Origin: RGIG8244 sp045639325
GTDB lineage: Bacteria; Verrucomicrobiota; Lentisphaeria; Victivallales; UBA1829
Assembly: GCA_045639325.1 (NCBI GenBank)
Contig: JAZUCU010000031.1
Coordinates: 1 to 64,000, forward strand
DNA length: 64,000 nucleotides
Direction of reading: 5' to 3'
Of the stretch, positions 17,250 through 26,871 are shown piece by piece. The first letter of the stretch is position 1; each line of letters opens with the position of its first letter. The notes beneath the pieces were generated by a model that was given only the letters and a program-made list of their open reading frames with translations, did no database searches and was not told the DNA's origin. Position numbers and translations under genes: made by a program.

Positions 17250-18557
17250 TCAATCCAGCACAAAGAAGTTTTTGTACAGATTGTCGATTTCTGTTTTCAA
17301 CTGCACGATTTCCGTGCAATCGGTGGCGTTATTCCGATGGGCTTCCAGGAGAAGTTCCCCCTGCTTTTTGCATAAGGGGTCATGAAGCGGCTGGAAGAAA
17401 TAAGTCCGGAGGAAGTTTGCATATTGTACCAGACGGAAAGAACCGAATGTAAATTCATCCTGATATCCACCGACCGCAACACAATATTCGGAACGGATGG
17501 CACGGGCGAAATCCTCAAATTCCGGCGTGGGTGCAAAGATGATGGTATAATCTTTATCACTGAACTGAATCGGGCGTGCATGCCAGTCGCTTGCCCCGAT
17601 AAAGGGCTTCCGGAAGCCGCATTCACGGGCAAGTTCCATGATCCGGGCATTGAGCAAACACATACGTTCCACCTTGTAATTACCGATCTCCAGTGCATCA
17701 AAAGAACCGTGCCGGAGGAGACAATCGTTTTCTTCCGGCGTGGAATAGTAACGGCTTTCGCAGACCCAGTAGGGATGACAGAATACCGAAACACCGCCGA
17801 GAGAGCGGATCTTCCGGAAAATCGTCTCCGTCTGAGCGGCAAGAGCACGCTCATGAGGCGGCAATGAAGCAAAAGGTTCTTCTTTTTCCAATGCGGCAAC
17901 ACGGGCAAGGAAATCGGAATCCGGAGCATATATCCACTCTGTGATGGAAGCGGATGACCCCAGGGAAAGAATGTGATTTACACCGAGGGGAGTACTTGAG
18001 GCTTCTTCCCCTGTGAAACAGACAAAGCCGCTGCCGTAACGTTCAAATTCCGGGAATGCATCGTGATAACGATTGTGATCCGTCAATGCAAAAAAGTCAA
18101 AGCCGGAACTGCGCATAGTACAAAGGGCTTCTTCGGGAGAAACTCTGCCGTCGGAAAGTGTACTGTGGGTATGCACATTGCCTTTATAGGGGAGCACAGC
18201 GGCAAGATCTTTTTCCACCGTGTAAAAGGCATGTTTTTCAAAAAACTCATCGCCATTTTCCAACGTATGAACGATCATGACTGCATGTTCATGTTCACCG
18301 CAAAGTTTGATCTGAAAAGATAATTCGCGTCCGTTCTTCCGGAAAGAGATTTCTTCCCACAAACTGTCTTCTTTTCTCGAAATGTTCGTAACCGTAAGAT
18401 CGGAAGCCCGCCAGTCATCACGGACATAGCGGACCCGGAGAGATTTTTCCGGCACATCGGCGAATTCGGGTTCCAACTGAGTAGAGAAATTGACCTGTGT
18501 ATCTGCGCGATAAACGCGTCCTGCAAATGACGAAGTAAGGGTTTTCTGCTTTCTCAT
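17250..18557 (-). CDS. PHP-domain phosphoesterase-like protein
   Basis: 435 residues with a PHP metal-dependent hydrolase domain beginning near residue 140. Metal ligands are visible in GNVHTHSTLSDGRVSPEEA, FFALTDHNRY, GEEAS, FCHPYW and GASDWHARP. No signal peptide; the first ~135 residues form a separate, probably beta-rich, module. Members hydrolyse phosphoesters, and the substrate here is unknown. AAAGGAATATC lies before the ATG. It is last in a five-gene operon with sugar-active proteins, 22 bp after the previous gene. Confidence 0.8.
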   Translation of the reverse strand: MRKQKTLTSSFAGRVYRADTQVNFSTQLEPEFADVPEKSLRVRYVRDDWRASDLTVTNISRKEDSLWEEISFRKNGRELSFQIKLCGEHEHAVMIVHTLENGDEFFEKHAFYTVEKDLAAVLPYKGNVHTHSTLSDGRVSPEEALCTMRSSGFDFFALTDHNRYHDAFPEFERYGSGFVCFTGEEASSTPLGVNHILSLGSSASITEWIYAPDSDFLARVAALEKEEPFASLPPHERALAAQTETIFRKIRSLGGVSVFCHPYWVCESRYYSTPEENDCLLRHGSFDALEIGNYKVERMCLLNARIMELARECGFRKPFIGASDWHARPIQFSDKDYTIIFAPTPEFEDFARAIRSEYCVAVGGYQDEFTFGSFRLVQYANFLRTYFFQPLHDPLCKKQGELLLEAHRNNATDCTEIVQLKTEIDNLYKNFFVLD

Positions 18558-18579
18558 GATATTCCTTTCTGAATTTCTA

Positions 18580-20682
18580 TCAATCTTTTTCCGGACATCC
18601 GCAAAGCTGACGGTAATCGGGAATATCCCGATACATCAACCGTTTCAGCAAATCCAGTTTTCTGCGGATGTGCTTTTCATCGCCGGGATACGTCATGGCG
18701 CACTCATAGCCCAAAGCGGAATTATGACGCACCAGGGGCAGTGTTTCCAACACGTTCCCTTCTTCCTCTTTGACGATTTCCAGAAGATCATCAAGGATGG
18801 CGGAGACTTTCACCGGATCGGGCTCCATGGTAAGCCCGGTACTGCGCAGCCACCAGCGTTTCACATTCCGCACAGTCCGCAATGTGTTACGGATGAAGCA
18901 GCCGAGGGTTAACTCTCTTATCAAAGCCTGTTTTTTGTATTCCGGGATGGAATCGAAAACCTTTTCATATTCCAGAATTCCTTTGTCCCAGTGGGCAATG
19001 CGGTCAACCAGATAATCGATTTCCGCAGGGATGCGATAGAGAGCCCGGGGCGTTTTGCCGGGCGTTTCCACAGGATGATACCATTGGAAAATAATCTGCT
19101 GCGTGGTTTCCGGATAAGGACTGTATTTATCGTAATACGTTCTCAGCATATCCGCATAGAAATAGAAGGGATAGGCGGGGCCCACACGGGCAGGTCCGTA
19201 CTGGTCTTCAATGGGCATGGGATACCCGTTCATGCCGTCGGACCAATGTTTCCAGGCATTCATCAGGTGTTCCGCTGCCGTTTCCGAAGATTCCCGGATG
19301 GCAATCTGACGCAGTACTTCTTCCGGGTCGGGGGCATTGCTCCAGCACATCCATTTTGCCAATTCACTGACAACGGAAGGATGCCAGCCGTAGGAATGGG
19401 ATTCCCACAAACCGCAAAGACCGTATTGCTTATGACATGCCACCATGCCCTGCAGACGTCTCATCCACTGATAGGGCGTGGGGATATACGGAACCACACC
19501 GAAGTCCCAGGTTCTTCCTGCGGTGTTACTCATGGTGTAAAGACGCAAATCGGATCGTTTGGAAACGGCTTGCGCTTCTTCTGTAAAGAGCTGACTCGGC
19601 CCGGCAACACCCAGGGAATAATCCAATGGACATTCCTGTGTATTGCCGACTTGTACCACATCATGGAGTCCGAAATTCACGCTGACAGAAACATCGCCGG
19701 GTAAATGATCGATCAAATCAATTCTTGCCTGCCCGGGAGTCAATCCCCAGTTGTAAGTCCAGAAAATAATATCCACATCGGGTCTTCTTTTGCGGACGAT
19801 TTTCTGAACCAAAGCCATCATATCCGCATAGTCACAGCAGGGATAGCAGCTGGGCACGGGGCGGGTCGGATCTTTTTTCCCCGGTTTGGAAACATGGGGA
19901 TCCTTGCTGGGGAACGCCGCCGATTCGCCGACAAAAAGAATACCTTTCGCTTTGGGATAACGTTCAAAAAGTCCGCCGTATTCCTGATCGTAATAGGCTT
20001 CTGCTTCCGGATCGGAGGGATGATAGGTCAATTTGATTTTGCTGTAAAAATAAACATCCAGTCCATTGGCTTCTGCCATGTCGATCGTTTTCGCAAAATC
20101 GATCACCCCTTCCCGATTGGTGTAAAGCACCACGGAGTCAAAACCGTAATGGGCAATTTTCCGCAGATAGGGTTCCGTGAAATGGGATATACCAATGGAA
20201 GAATGAATGATCCGCGGGGAAAACAACGGTTCTTTTTTCAGCTGGGAAACGGGAGCAAGAAAGGCACCTTCCCGGAGATTCAGAATATCTTCCAGGTAAT
20301 AACACCCCATTGCACAGCCGCGTTCATCGGCACCGGTGATCTGAATCTGATCTTCCTTTGCATCAAAGAGAAAGCTGCGGGAGACCGTCAACGCAGAATC
20401 GCCGCAATCAAGGAAGATACCTTTTCCGCAATAAGGCTGCGCCGTAATTTCCAGCGCAATGTGCAGAGACACCTGGAAATAATCCTGAAGATCTTCCGCC
20501 GCACGACGCATGAAATCCGACGCAGATTCCGGCAGGACAATTTTCCAATCCGGTGTGATGGCAAATTCACCCGTCTGCTGCAGTCGGGCAGGATTGACCC
20601 TGTCCGGCGTATGAACCTGATTCAAACGATCCTTGAATGCGAAAGGTTCTTCGCAAGATAATGTATTAAAATCAATTTTCAT
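18580..20682 (-). CDS. Glycoside hydrolase-like protein (GH20/GH67-type N-domain plus TIM barrel)
   Basis: 700 residues, no signal peptide. Residues ~45-170 match the alpha/beta domain preceding the barrel in GH20 hexosaminidases and GH67 glucuronidases (FLDCGDSALTVSR, GADERGCAMGCYYLEDIL). The barrel begins near PRIIHSSIGISHF and contains YGFDSVVLYTNREG, ILFVGESAAF and DIIFWTYNWG. WCWSNAPDPEEVLRQIA near 480 recurs in related PVC proteins. An acidic residue in GES is a catalytic candidate, but no activity can be assigned. It lies 15 bp downstream of the large secreted protein gene in the operon. Confidence 0.68.
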   Translation of the reverse strand: MKIDFNTLSCEEPFAFKDRLNQVHTPDRVNPARLQQTGEFAITPDWKIVLPESASDFMRRAAEDLQDYFQVSLHIALEITAQPYCGKGIFLDCGDSALTVSRSFLFDAKEDQIQITGADERGCAMGCYYLEDILNLREGAFLAPVSQLKKEPLFSPRIIHSSIGISHFTEPYLRKIAHYGFDSVVLYTNREGVIDFAKTIDMAEANGLDVYFYSKIKLTYHPSDPEAEAYYDQEYGGLFERYPKAKGILFVGESAAFPSKDPHVSKPGKKDPTRPVPSCYPCCDYADMMALVQKIVRKRRPDVDIIFWTYNWGLTPGQARIDLIDHLPGDVSVSVNFGLHDVVQVGNTQECPLDYSLGVAGPSQLFTEEAQAVSKRSDLRLYTMSNTAGRTWDFGVVPYIPTPYQWMRRLQGMVACHKQYGLCGLWESHSYGWHPSVVSELAKWMCWSNAPDPEEVLRQIAIRESSETAAEHLMNAWKHWSDGMNGYPMPIEDQYGPARVGPAYPFYFYADMLRTYYDKYSPYPETTQQIIFQWYHPVETPGKTPRALYRIPAEIDYLVDRIAHWDKGILEYEKVFDSIPEYKKQALIRELTLGCFIRNTLRTVRNVKRWWLRSTGLTMEPDPVKVSAILDDLLEIVKEEEGNVLETLPLVRHNSALGYECAMTYPGDEKHIRRKLDLLKRLMYRDIPDYRQLCGCPEKD

Positions 20683-20697
20683 GAAACATTTTCCTGC

Positions 20698-23232
20698 TTA
20701 TTCACAATTTCCGCAGAAATACAATTTAGAGTAAGTGGAAATGTTGCGGTTGGAACCCATGGTCGGCGCCAATGACATGGTCGGCTGCCCCACTTTATTA
20801 CTGATCATATTGCCATACCAGCAATCGCCGGGAATGGGACTCTTGGCCTCATCCATGGAGCGGAAGGGGATAAACATTTCTGCAGTCCAGCCTTTTGCAT
20901 CGCTCTTGACTGCTTTCTGCCAACCGGCACAAGTCCATGCCTGATCCAGTCCGCGTGGCGGGTTGTAGCTCTGGAAATAATCTTCGCTTCTTCCACCGGA
21001 TGAAAGGACGAACTGGAAGAGTTTGTCTTTGATACCTTCTGTTGTGAGGAAGAATTCAACATTATCTTCGCCCCAGAGAGTTGTTTTCTTCACATAGGGA
21101 GCTTTGGCTTTCACTGCGACAAAGATACCCTGTTTGTTCCAGCTCAACCGGATTTCCGGATAAATGCCGTTGGCAGATTTGCCGTAAAACGCTTCCCGCA
21201 TGGGCAGTACTTTTGCTTTTTTCCAAATGGGATCATTCAAATCGCCATCCACTTTTGCAGTACCGAATTTCACCTGATAAGTCGGGACTTTCATGCTGTT
21301 GTATGCCTGAATGTCATTGATGATCTTCTGCCACGGCATGGAGAAGAAAAGGAAACGGCGCTGAGCATCCTTATCACCCTTCGGCAGATCGGCTTCCGCC
21401 TGTTTCAACAGGGCAGCCATCTGTTTGCTGACGGGGATCGTAAATCCTTTTTCGTAAAGGATCGGGTAATTCAAACCGGGAATGCAGCGTTTATCAACGG
21501 GCAGTTTCGGCAGATAATGGTTGACCCAGCGATCAATCACCAGGGCATAGAATTTCTGGAGAGATTTTGCGGATTTTTCCCCGAAGAACAATTTCCAGTG
21601 CTCCTGCAAGGCGGCATCGGCATTAAATTCCGGATTCCAGTAAGCACGCGCAATCAGATAGGTGGAATAGTAATAATCCCACTTGAAACTGACGCAGGGG
21701 AAGATGTTTTCCGGATCCAGATAATCTTTCATTTTGCTCAGCAGTTCGCCTTCAAAATAACCGCGCAGAGTATAGCACAATCCGCCCTGGGGAGAGTAAG
21801 AAGGATCGTACAGATACGGAATCACTTTGCCGGAAAGTTTGCGGTTCCAGGATTCATAAATCCATTTGAAGAATTCCGCATAGCCGGGATGACGGATATA
21901 AGCCGGTGTGCCGACACAAGCCATCACGCGCATGTTATCCGGGAATTTGTCAATGGTATCCGGCGGATACAGATAGTTGGCATACGCAAGCACTGCCAGT
22001 TTTTTATCCGGCATGACTTTTTTCAATTCGGTTGCGAGACGCAGATAGAACTGAGAGTTGATTTCGCTCATCACGCTGTTGGGGCCGGGATTCTTTCTGG
22101 CATATTTGCGGGTGAAATCGTTATCAATCACCTTATGGGTATCGACGGCACCGAAGCACATGTATTCCGGTGTGGGATGATACAAGCCCCAGATGGGATT
22201 CCATTTGCCGTTGGTATCATAGAATTTCTTGAATGCACTGACCATCAGCTTGGTGAATTCCGGATTGCTGATATCAAAATAGTTGTCGGAGTACACTTTC
22301 GGAGAATAATAAAGCTTGCCGTTTTTGTCACGGGCAAACATCATTTCAATTTTATCCGGGAATGCCTGCTGCATTTTGAAGGGATGAGGAGATTCGGAAC
22401 AGATAAAACGGGTATTCCGGATTGCACGGTACGCACGCAGGTAATCCCGGGAGTCATCTTCAATATCATCCCACGGCCAGTAACCGGCAGAAAGACGGTC
22501 GGAACGGCCTTTTTTCTGACCTTTCTTGATGAAGCCTTTGCTGATCTGACCGAAGTTACGGGTATAGAAGACCGGAGCATCAGTATATGCAACACTTTCA
22601 ATTTGCAGATCTTTGATTTTCGGGACGTAAGTACCGAGACCGGGATAATAGAAACGCATTCCGAGGAAACGTTCCATAAAGTCATAAACACCGTTCACGG
22701 AACCATTATCATTGCACACATCCAAATCCAGGTCATGATAAAATCCGGGAATCAGGTTGCCGTCATGCCCGACAATCATCACACCATCGGCTGTGGTTTT
22801 GACTGCAAAACCTTCTTTGCGCATTTTTTCGATCTGGATACCCTGACGATCCGTATAGGCACTCTTTCCAACCCAGATTTTATAACGGTAATCTTTCAGT
22901 TTCGGAGAATCCGGTGCAAGAACAACCGGTTTTGCGCCAACGGTACGGAGAAATGCTCTCTGCAAGGTATCCACCGCCATCGTAATAGACCAGCGGTTTT
23001 TTGCCAGCGGTTTGCCGGAAGGAACGGATTTTCCGCTTTTATCTGCCTTGAGGTCGGCAACGATCGCAAAGTTCAATTTGCCGTTTTCCACAAGTTTCAG
23101 CGGGGCATGTTTGACAGGCTGTTCAAATTTGACTTTATTCAATGCCGGATTGGCATATTTTTCATTCGCCTGCACATACAGACAGGATCCGCACAGAAGC
23201 AGCAATGCGGCAATTTTTATTTTCCGGTTCAT
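20698..23232 (-). CDS. Secreted DUF4838-type glycosidase-like protein with C-terminal CBM9-like domain
   Basis: About 844 residues. A signal peptide (MNRKIKIAALLLLCGSCLYVQA) leads into an N-domain with IWVGKSAYTDRQ and a long TIM-barrel/DUF4838-like centre (GVYDFMERFLGMRFYYPG, NPIWGLYHPTPEYM, LAVLAYANYLYPP). Residues ~670-840 resemble a family 9 carbohydrate-binding module (VDGDLNDPIWKKA, IRLSWNKQGIFVAVK, FIPFRSMDEA). An ATG at 23241 is almost on top of the AAGGA ribosome site, so I start at 23232, where spacing is 10 nt. It probably acts on a polysaccharide outside the cell together with its operon neighbours. Confidence 0.75.
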   Translation of the reverse strand: MNRKIKIAALLLLCGSCLYVQANEKYANPALNKVKFEQPVKHAPLKLVENGKLNFAIVADLKADKSGKSVPSGKPLAKNRWSITMAVDTLQRAFLRTVGAKPVVLAPDSPKLKDYRYKIWVGKSAYTDRQGIQIEKMRKEGFAVKTTADGVMIVGHDGNLIPGFYHDLDLDVCNDNGSVNGVYDFMERFLGMRFYYPGLGTYVPKIKDLQIESVAYTDAPVFYTRNFGQISKGFIKKGQKKGRSDRLSAGYWPWDDIEDDSRDYLRAYRAIRNTRFICSESPHPFKMQQAFPDKIEMMFARDKNGKLYYSPKVYSDNYFDISNPEFTKLMVSAFKKFYDTNGKWNPIWGLYHPTPEYMCFGAVDTHKVIDNDFTRKYARKNPGPNSVMSEINSQFYLRLATELKKVMPDKKLAVLAYANYLYPPDTIDKFPDNMRVMACVGTPAYIRHPGYAEFFKWIYESWNRKLSGKVIPYLYDPSYSPQGGLCYTLRGYFEGELLSKMKDYLDPENIFPCVSFKWDYYYSTYLIARAYWNPEFNADAALQEHWKLFFGEKSAKSLQKFYALVIDRWVNHYLPKLPVDKRCIPGLNYPILYEKGFTIPVSKQMAALLKQAEADLPKGDKDAQRRFLFFSMPWQKIINDIQAYNSMKVPTYQVKFGTAKVDGDLNDPIWKKAKVLPMREAFYGKSANGIYPEIRLSWNKQGIFVAVKAKAPYVKKTTLWGEDNVEFFLTTEGIKDKLFQFVLSSGGRSEDYFQSYNPPRGLDQAWTCAGWQKAVKSDAKGWTAEMFIPFRSMDEAKSPIPGDCWYGNMISNKVGQPTMSLAPTMGSNRNISTYSKLYFCGNCE

Positions 23233-23257
23233 AGTACTCATTTCCTTTCTGAATCAA

Positions 23258-24034
23258 TTATTTAATTTCCAAATTCTTCAACTCAAATTCCGCACGGGGA
23301 CCCTGTATCAGCGCAATAAAACGAATCTTGTGTGTCCCGGGGAAAAGTCCTTTTTTGAACTTGTTGGCAGGTGACATCAAGGTGCAGTCCGCGGTCACAG
23401 CAATATTCTGCCACTGATCGTTTACATTGATGCCGCTGAGCAGGTATACGTATGCAGAACCGGCCTGCTGACGGATGCGGGTTCCCGCCGGATAATCTTT
23501 GCGGAACGGAAGACGCAGAGTGATTTCCCAGTTCTTGCCGTCGGCAGCTTTTTCAATGTGCGTCACCGGACCACGGCTCAAATCCCGGTTGGGCAAATCG
23601 GCATAACCTTTTTTTACGTTGAAAGCGACAGATGTACCACCGCTTTTTCTCCATTTGGAAGCATCTTTGACGAGGATCACACGATCGCCGGCTTTTACCG
23701 CTTTCACCAATTCGGTTTCAGTTCCAAGCACGGGAACCGCTTCGCCGCCCTGAATCTGCTTGCCGTTTTTATCGTAGCACATCATACCGAAATAGAACCG
23801 CTGCTTGCCTTTGGGAATCCGGACAGCACCGGTGATTTTGTACTTGTTTCCGACTTTCACGTCATAGGCACGTACAGTCATTGCCATGGCTTCGGCACCG
23901 CCGACTTTCACAATACCATTCTGCTCGGTGATTTTGGAATTATTTTTCCGGGGACGGCCCTGCCATTCTGCGGAAGAAAGAGTCAGCAGCACAGCAAAAC
24001 AGCTGATTACGAGAAAAGATTTTTTCAGATTCAT
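23258..24034 (-). CDS. Small secreted beta-sandwich protein, unknown function
   Basis: 258 residues. The signal peptide MNLKKSFLVISCFAVLLTL ends near SSA. The mature chain is rich in beta-strand patterns (YKITGAVRIPKGKQRFYFGMM; HKIRFIALIQG), like carbohydrate-binding or jelly-roll domains, and ends in FELKNLEIK, a common end for CBM-like folds. No catalytic motif. AAGGAG is upstream of the ATG. It sits 12 bp after the pseudopilin and 16-25 bp before the large secreted glycosidase, so it probably helps bind the same glycan. Confidence 0.62.
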   Translation of the reverse strand: MNLKKSFLVISCFAVLLTLSSAEWQGRPRKNNSKITEQNGIVKVGGAEAMAMTVRAYDVKVGNKYKITGAVRIPKGKQRFYFGMMCYDKNGKQIQGGEAVPVLGTETELVKAVKAGDRVILVKDASKWRKSGGTSVAFNVKKGYADLPNRDLSRGPVTHIEKAADGKNWEITLRLPFRKDYPAGTRIRQQAGSAYVYLLSGINVNDQWQNIAVTADCTLMSPANKFKKGLFPGTHKIRFIALIQGPRAEFELKNLEIK

Positions 24035-24046
24035 GTTGTCTTCTCC

Positions 24047-24796
24047 TTAAATATCAAATGGTGCAAAGTTGACAATGGGCACCACTTTGGCATCAATGCG
24101 CGGATTACCGTTATTGATCTTGGATGTTGTACTGCGGTTCATAGGATAATAGTATACATTGTTCAAACGAAGCCAACGCTGATCTTCCAGCGCAACGTGT
24201 CCATCCAGATACGCAGCCGTACTTCTTTTGGAATGACGGAATGCAATATGTTTGTTACCGACAAGGCGATATCTGCCGAGGTGACGGTTACCCGTTGTAC
24301 CATCATCTTCACTCTTCCAGGTATCCGCAAATGTAAGCTGCAAAGTGGGCTTGGTAATGGATGTCAGTTTTTTGAAAAGGTGAGGCACATTTTCTTCGAA
24401 CCCGGTCTGATTGTATCCGGTGGTGATTCCGTCCCAGTTTCCACGGGAAGATTCACGGATGTTTGAAGCAGGACACAACAGAATATGACTCTTCTTTTTA
24501 TTGAATAAATGTTCTCCCGGTTTCCGGTTTGCTCCGAGTTCGGGCATAAGGTCGATCCAGAAAGTGGATGCCAAATTGTCGGCGGAACCATAATGCTGCG
24601 GAGCAAAGTGGTCATTATAGTTTGCGGTGTAACTGAGGAATGCAGTATTGACCTGTTTGAATTGAGAAGAGCAGTCCGCAGTTTTTGCTTTGCTTTTCAC
24701 CTTCGACAAAGCGGGCAGCAAAATACCGGCAAGGATTGCAATAATAGCAATCACAACCAACAGTTCGATCAAGGTAAAATGAGTTCTTTTTTTCAT
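24047..24796 (-). CDS. Type II pseudopilin-like protein (PVC type)
   Basis: 249 residues. The N-terminus KKRTHFTLIELLVVIAIIAILAG is a class III prepilin signal: short basic leader, cleavage before Phe, Glu at +5, then a single helix. The C-terminus has AYLDGHVAL, matching the H-x-DG end common in the large pseudopilin family of Lentisphaerae, Verrucomicrobia and Planctomycetes. Such proteins are thought to form parts of type II secretion-like pseudopili. It heads a five-gene operon with secreted carbohydrate proteins, from a strong promoter at 24897-24924. Confidence 0.85.
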   Translation of the reverse strand: MKKRTHFTLIELLVVIAIIAILAGILLPALSKVKSKAKTADCSSQFKQVNTAFLSYTANYNDHFAPQHYGSADNLASTFWIDLMPELGANRKPGEHLFNKKKSHILLCPASNIRESSRGNWDGITTGYNQTGFEENVPHLFKKLTSITKPTLQLTFADTWKSEDDGTTGNRHLGRYRLVGNKHIAFRHSKRSTAAYLDGHVALEDQRWLRLNNVYYYPMNRSTTSKINNGNPRIDAKVVPIVNFAPFDI

Positions 24797-24896
24797 TCCA
24801 ATGAGCCTTTCTTCTGATTTATTTTTAATTTATGTGTTTAATTCCGTTAAAGTTAAATATATAGTATATAACTTATATACATATATACATAACATA

Positions 24897-24924
24897 ATTA
24901 TAACACAAATTTTGAAAAAAGCAA
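24897..24924 (-). promoter_or_regulatory. Promoter of the pseudopilin/glycosidase operon
   Basis: On the minus strand TTGCTT (24919-24924), a 16-bp spacer and a perfect TATAAT (24897-24902). The leader of about 95 nt to the first start codon is extremely AT-rich, with alternating TATATA tracts at 24858-24890. Confidence 0.65.
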
Positions 24925-24944
24925 GAGATATTCAAAAAAAATTC

Positions 24945-25003
24945 ATAAAAAATAAGTAATGATAAAGCACCGGCAATACCATTTCAAGGGGTATTACCGG
25001 TGC
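24945..25003 (-). terminator. Terminator of the six-gene carbohydrate operon
   Basis: A 14-bp stem with one mismatch (GCACCGGTAATACC against GGTATTGCCGGTGC), followed on the minus strand by TTTATCATTACTTATTTTTT. It lies 33 bp after the last gene of the operon and just before the promoter of the next. Confidence 0.65.
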
Positions 25004-25035
25004 CCGGAATATCGTGTCAGAATACGGTGTAAATA

Positions 25036-26112
25036 TTACACTTTTGCAATGGTGCCGCTTGCCACACTGGTGTAGCAGGCATTCATGCAGTCAATGGTCT
25101 GACGATGCCATTTAAGGTTGATTTTCGGCGTTTTGTTGTTGCGGATGCAATCCACAAATTCGTCAATCAGACCGATCCATTCATCAAAGTAGGTGTACTG
25201 AACGGTGAAACGGTCGTTGGGTGCACCGTTGTGATAGACGTTCGGGCCGAAGCAGTCGCACATGATGGTGCCTTTTTCGCCGATGACAGTCACATTGACT
25301 TCCATACGTTTCGGGAAGACTTCCCAACCCGGGCCGGGCACTTTGAGACGTTCTTCCATACGGGACCAGGAGGGGTCGAAGAGGAAGGATACACCGTTTT
25401 TCATTTTGCCGTTGACCAGGATCATATCTTCCACCTGGAGATCTTTACGCAGGTTGGGAGCGACTTCGGAATAAACATAATCGAAGTCGGAGCCGGTAAG
25501 CCAGCGGATCAGGTCGAAAATATGGGGATGGTCGCACAATGCACCACCGCGGAAACGGGGATCGCCGTCACGCAGGGGAACGCGTTTGCCGTAACTGGCT
25601 TCCGGCACGCCCTGCCAGGGGAACGCCCAGACGGGGGACAGTGTGATGTTGGTAGCCTGAATAGAAAGGATCTTGCCGATTTCGCCGTCTGCGAGGAGTT
25701 TCTGGAGACGTTTGACAACGGGGTTGTAATGCATTTCCAGCTCGACCTGGCAGACGATGCCGGTCTTATCGACGAGTTCGATCATTTCATCATATTCTTC
25801 AGGGGAGAATGTGGGGATCTTCATGGAAAGAATATGGACGCCGCGTTCGGCGCAGAGTTTCATTTCTTTCAAATGCTGATCGTTGGCAGAAGCGATTACG
25901 ACGGCTTCAATGTCGGGATGTTTTTCAAACATTTCTTCTGCAGAAAGATAGCAGGGCACGCCGTTATCATAAAGATCATAAACATCTTTTGCGCGCTGAT
26001 CTGCGGCGCAGGAAGCCACCCAGTCCAGCTTGGAGTTATCACGCAGTGTCTGGTAATATTTGCGGGTATGACCATGAGTCAACGCCATCATTGCGATTTT
26101 TACAGGTTTCAC
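25036..26112 (-). CDS. Gfo/Idh/MocA family oxidoreductase
   Basis: 358 residues. The Rossmann start is atypical: KIAMMALTHGHTRKY lacks the usual GxGxxG. The following strands AVVIASANDQHLKEM and the active-site segment ALCDHPHIFDLIRWLTG match the family, and SMKIPTFSPEEYDEM replaces the usual EKP motif with MKIP. It may be a redox enzyme for a sugar acid or a divergent member with altered cofactor binding. It begins with GTG; GAGGAG lies 9 nt upstream inside the end of the previous gene, 3 bp away. Last gene of the operon. Confidence 0.82.
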   Translation of the reverse strand: MKPVKIAMMALTHGHTRKYYQTLRDNSKLDWVASCAADQRAKDVYDLYDNGVPCYLSAEEMFEKHPDIEAVVIASANDQHLKEMKLCAERGVHILSMKIPTFSPEEYDEMIELVDKTGIVCQVELEMHYNPVVKRLQKLLADGEIGKILSIQATNITLSPVWAFPWQGVPEASYGKRVPLRDGDPRFRGGALCDHPHIFDLIRWLTGSDFDYVYSEVAPNLRKDLQVEDMILVNGKMKNGVSFLFDPSWSRMEERLKVPGPGWEVFPKRMEVNVTVIGEKGTIMCDCFGPNVYHNGAPNDRFTVQYTYFDEWIGLIDEFVDCIRNNKTPKINLKWHRQTIDCMNACYTSVASGTIAKV

Positions 26113-26115
26113 GGC

Positions 26116-26853
26116 TTACATCTCCTCTGTATAAATAACGGGTTTTCCATTGGCTTCGGTTGCGAGAGCATCGGCGACCTGCTTGCGGAGGTTTGCGTCG
26201 ATTGCATTCCATTCGTCTGCCATGGCAGGTTTGGAAAGGATAGCAAACGCAGCACGGATCAACAGGATTTCTTCCAGATCGAAACCGAACAGTTCGGTAT
26301 CGGTATCGGTATAACGTTTTTCGCCGGCAGCGGTGAACTGGTAGATGGATGCCTGGGGTACCTGGGTATCGACGGTACGGTCACAGGCAACACCGCGCGC
26401 TGCGATGATTTCATGACGGTCGATTTCTTCCGTGCAGGCGGGGAGCATGGCGGAACATTCCACGGAGCAGCTCTTTGTATCGGCAAGTTTGACGATCAGG
26501 TTTGCAGTTTTGCCGTTGACGGTGGCAAAAATGGAACGGATGGGAGATTCGCCGAGGAAAGCACAGAGGTCCAGTTCCCGGTAGAGGAGAGCTTCCAGAG
26601 ATTTATTGGAAGTCATCCATGCGAAGCGGAGCGTGGAAACATTTTCGAGTGTTTTGTCATCGACCAGTTTTTTGAGTTCAAAGAACCGGCGTTCGATTCG
26701 CCACGGGAGCAGTTTGACTGTTTTACCGCAATTGCATTTGAGTTCGGCAGCTGCGCCCATGTTGTCGGCACATTCTGCAAGTACGCCGTCGGCTGCGACT
26801 GCATACTTTTCGCGGAGCCACTGGAGCGCCGCATTCATTTCTTGGATTTTCAT
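26116..26853 (-). CDS. Unknown protein in the carbohydrate operon
   Basis: 245 residues, soluble, no signal peptide, family not recognised. A Cys pair occurs in LKCNCGKTVKLLPWR near residue 40, with three more Cys-containing segments (KSCSVECSAMLPACTEE, ARGVACDR). The C-terminal half is helical. ATAAGGAGT precedes the ATG. It sits between the SIS-domain and oxidoreductase genes with spacings of 18 and 3 bp, so it is certainly part of this operon and may act on the same metabolite. Confidence 0.6.
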   Translation of the reverse strand: MKIQEMNAALQWLREKYAVAADGVLAECADNMGAAAELKCNCGKTVKLLPWRIERRFFELKKLVDDKTLENVSTLRFAWMTSNKSLEALLYRELDLCAFLGESPIRSIFATVNGKTANLIVKLADTKSCSVECSAMLPACTEEIDRHEIIAARGVACDRTVDTQVPQASIYQFTAAGEKRYTDTDTELFGFDLEEILLIRAAFAILSKPAMADEWNAIDANLRKQVADALATEANGKPVIYTEEM

Positions 26854-26871
26854 AAAATTTTACTCCTTATA

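Noticed and set aside
21517..23265. Long plus-strand frame opposite the secreted DUF4838-type gene
   Set aside because: Antisense shadow; no family motif, and the minus-strand gene has a signal peptide, domains and a ribosome site.
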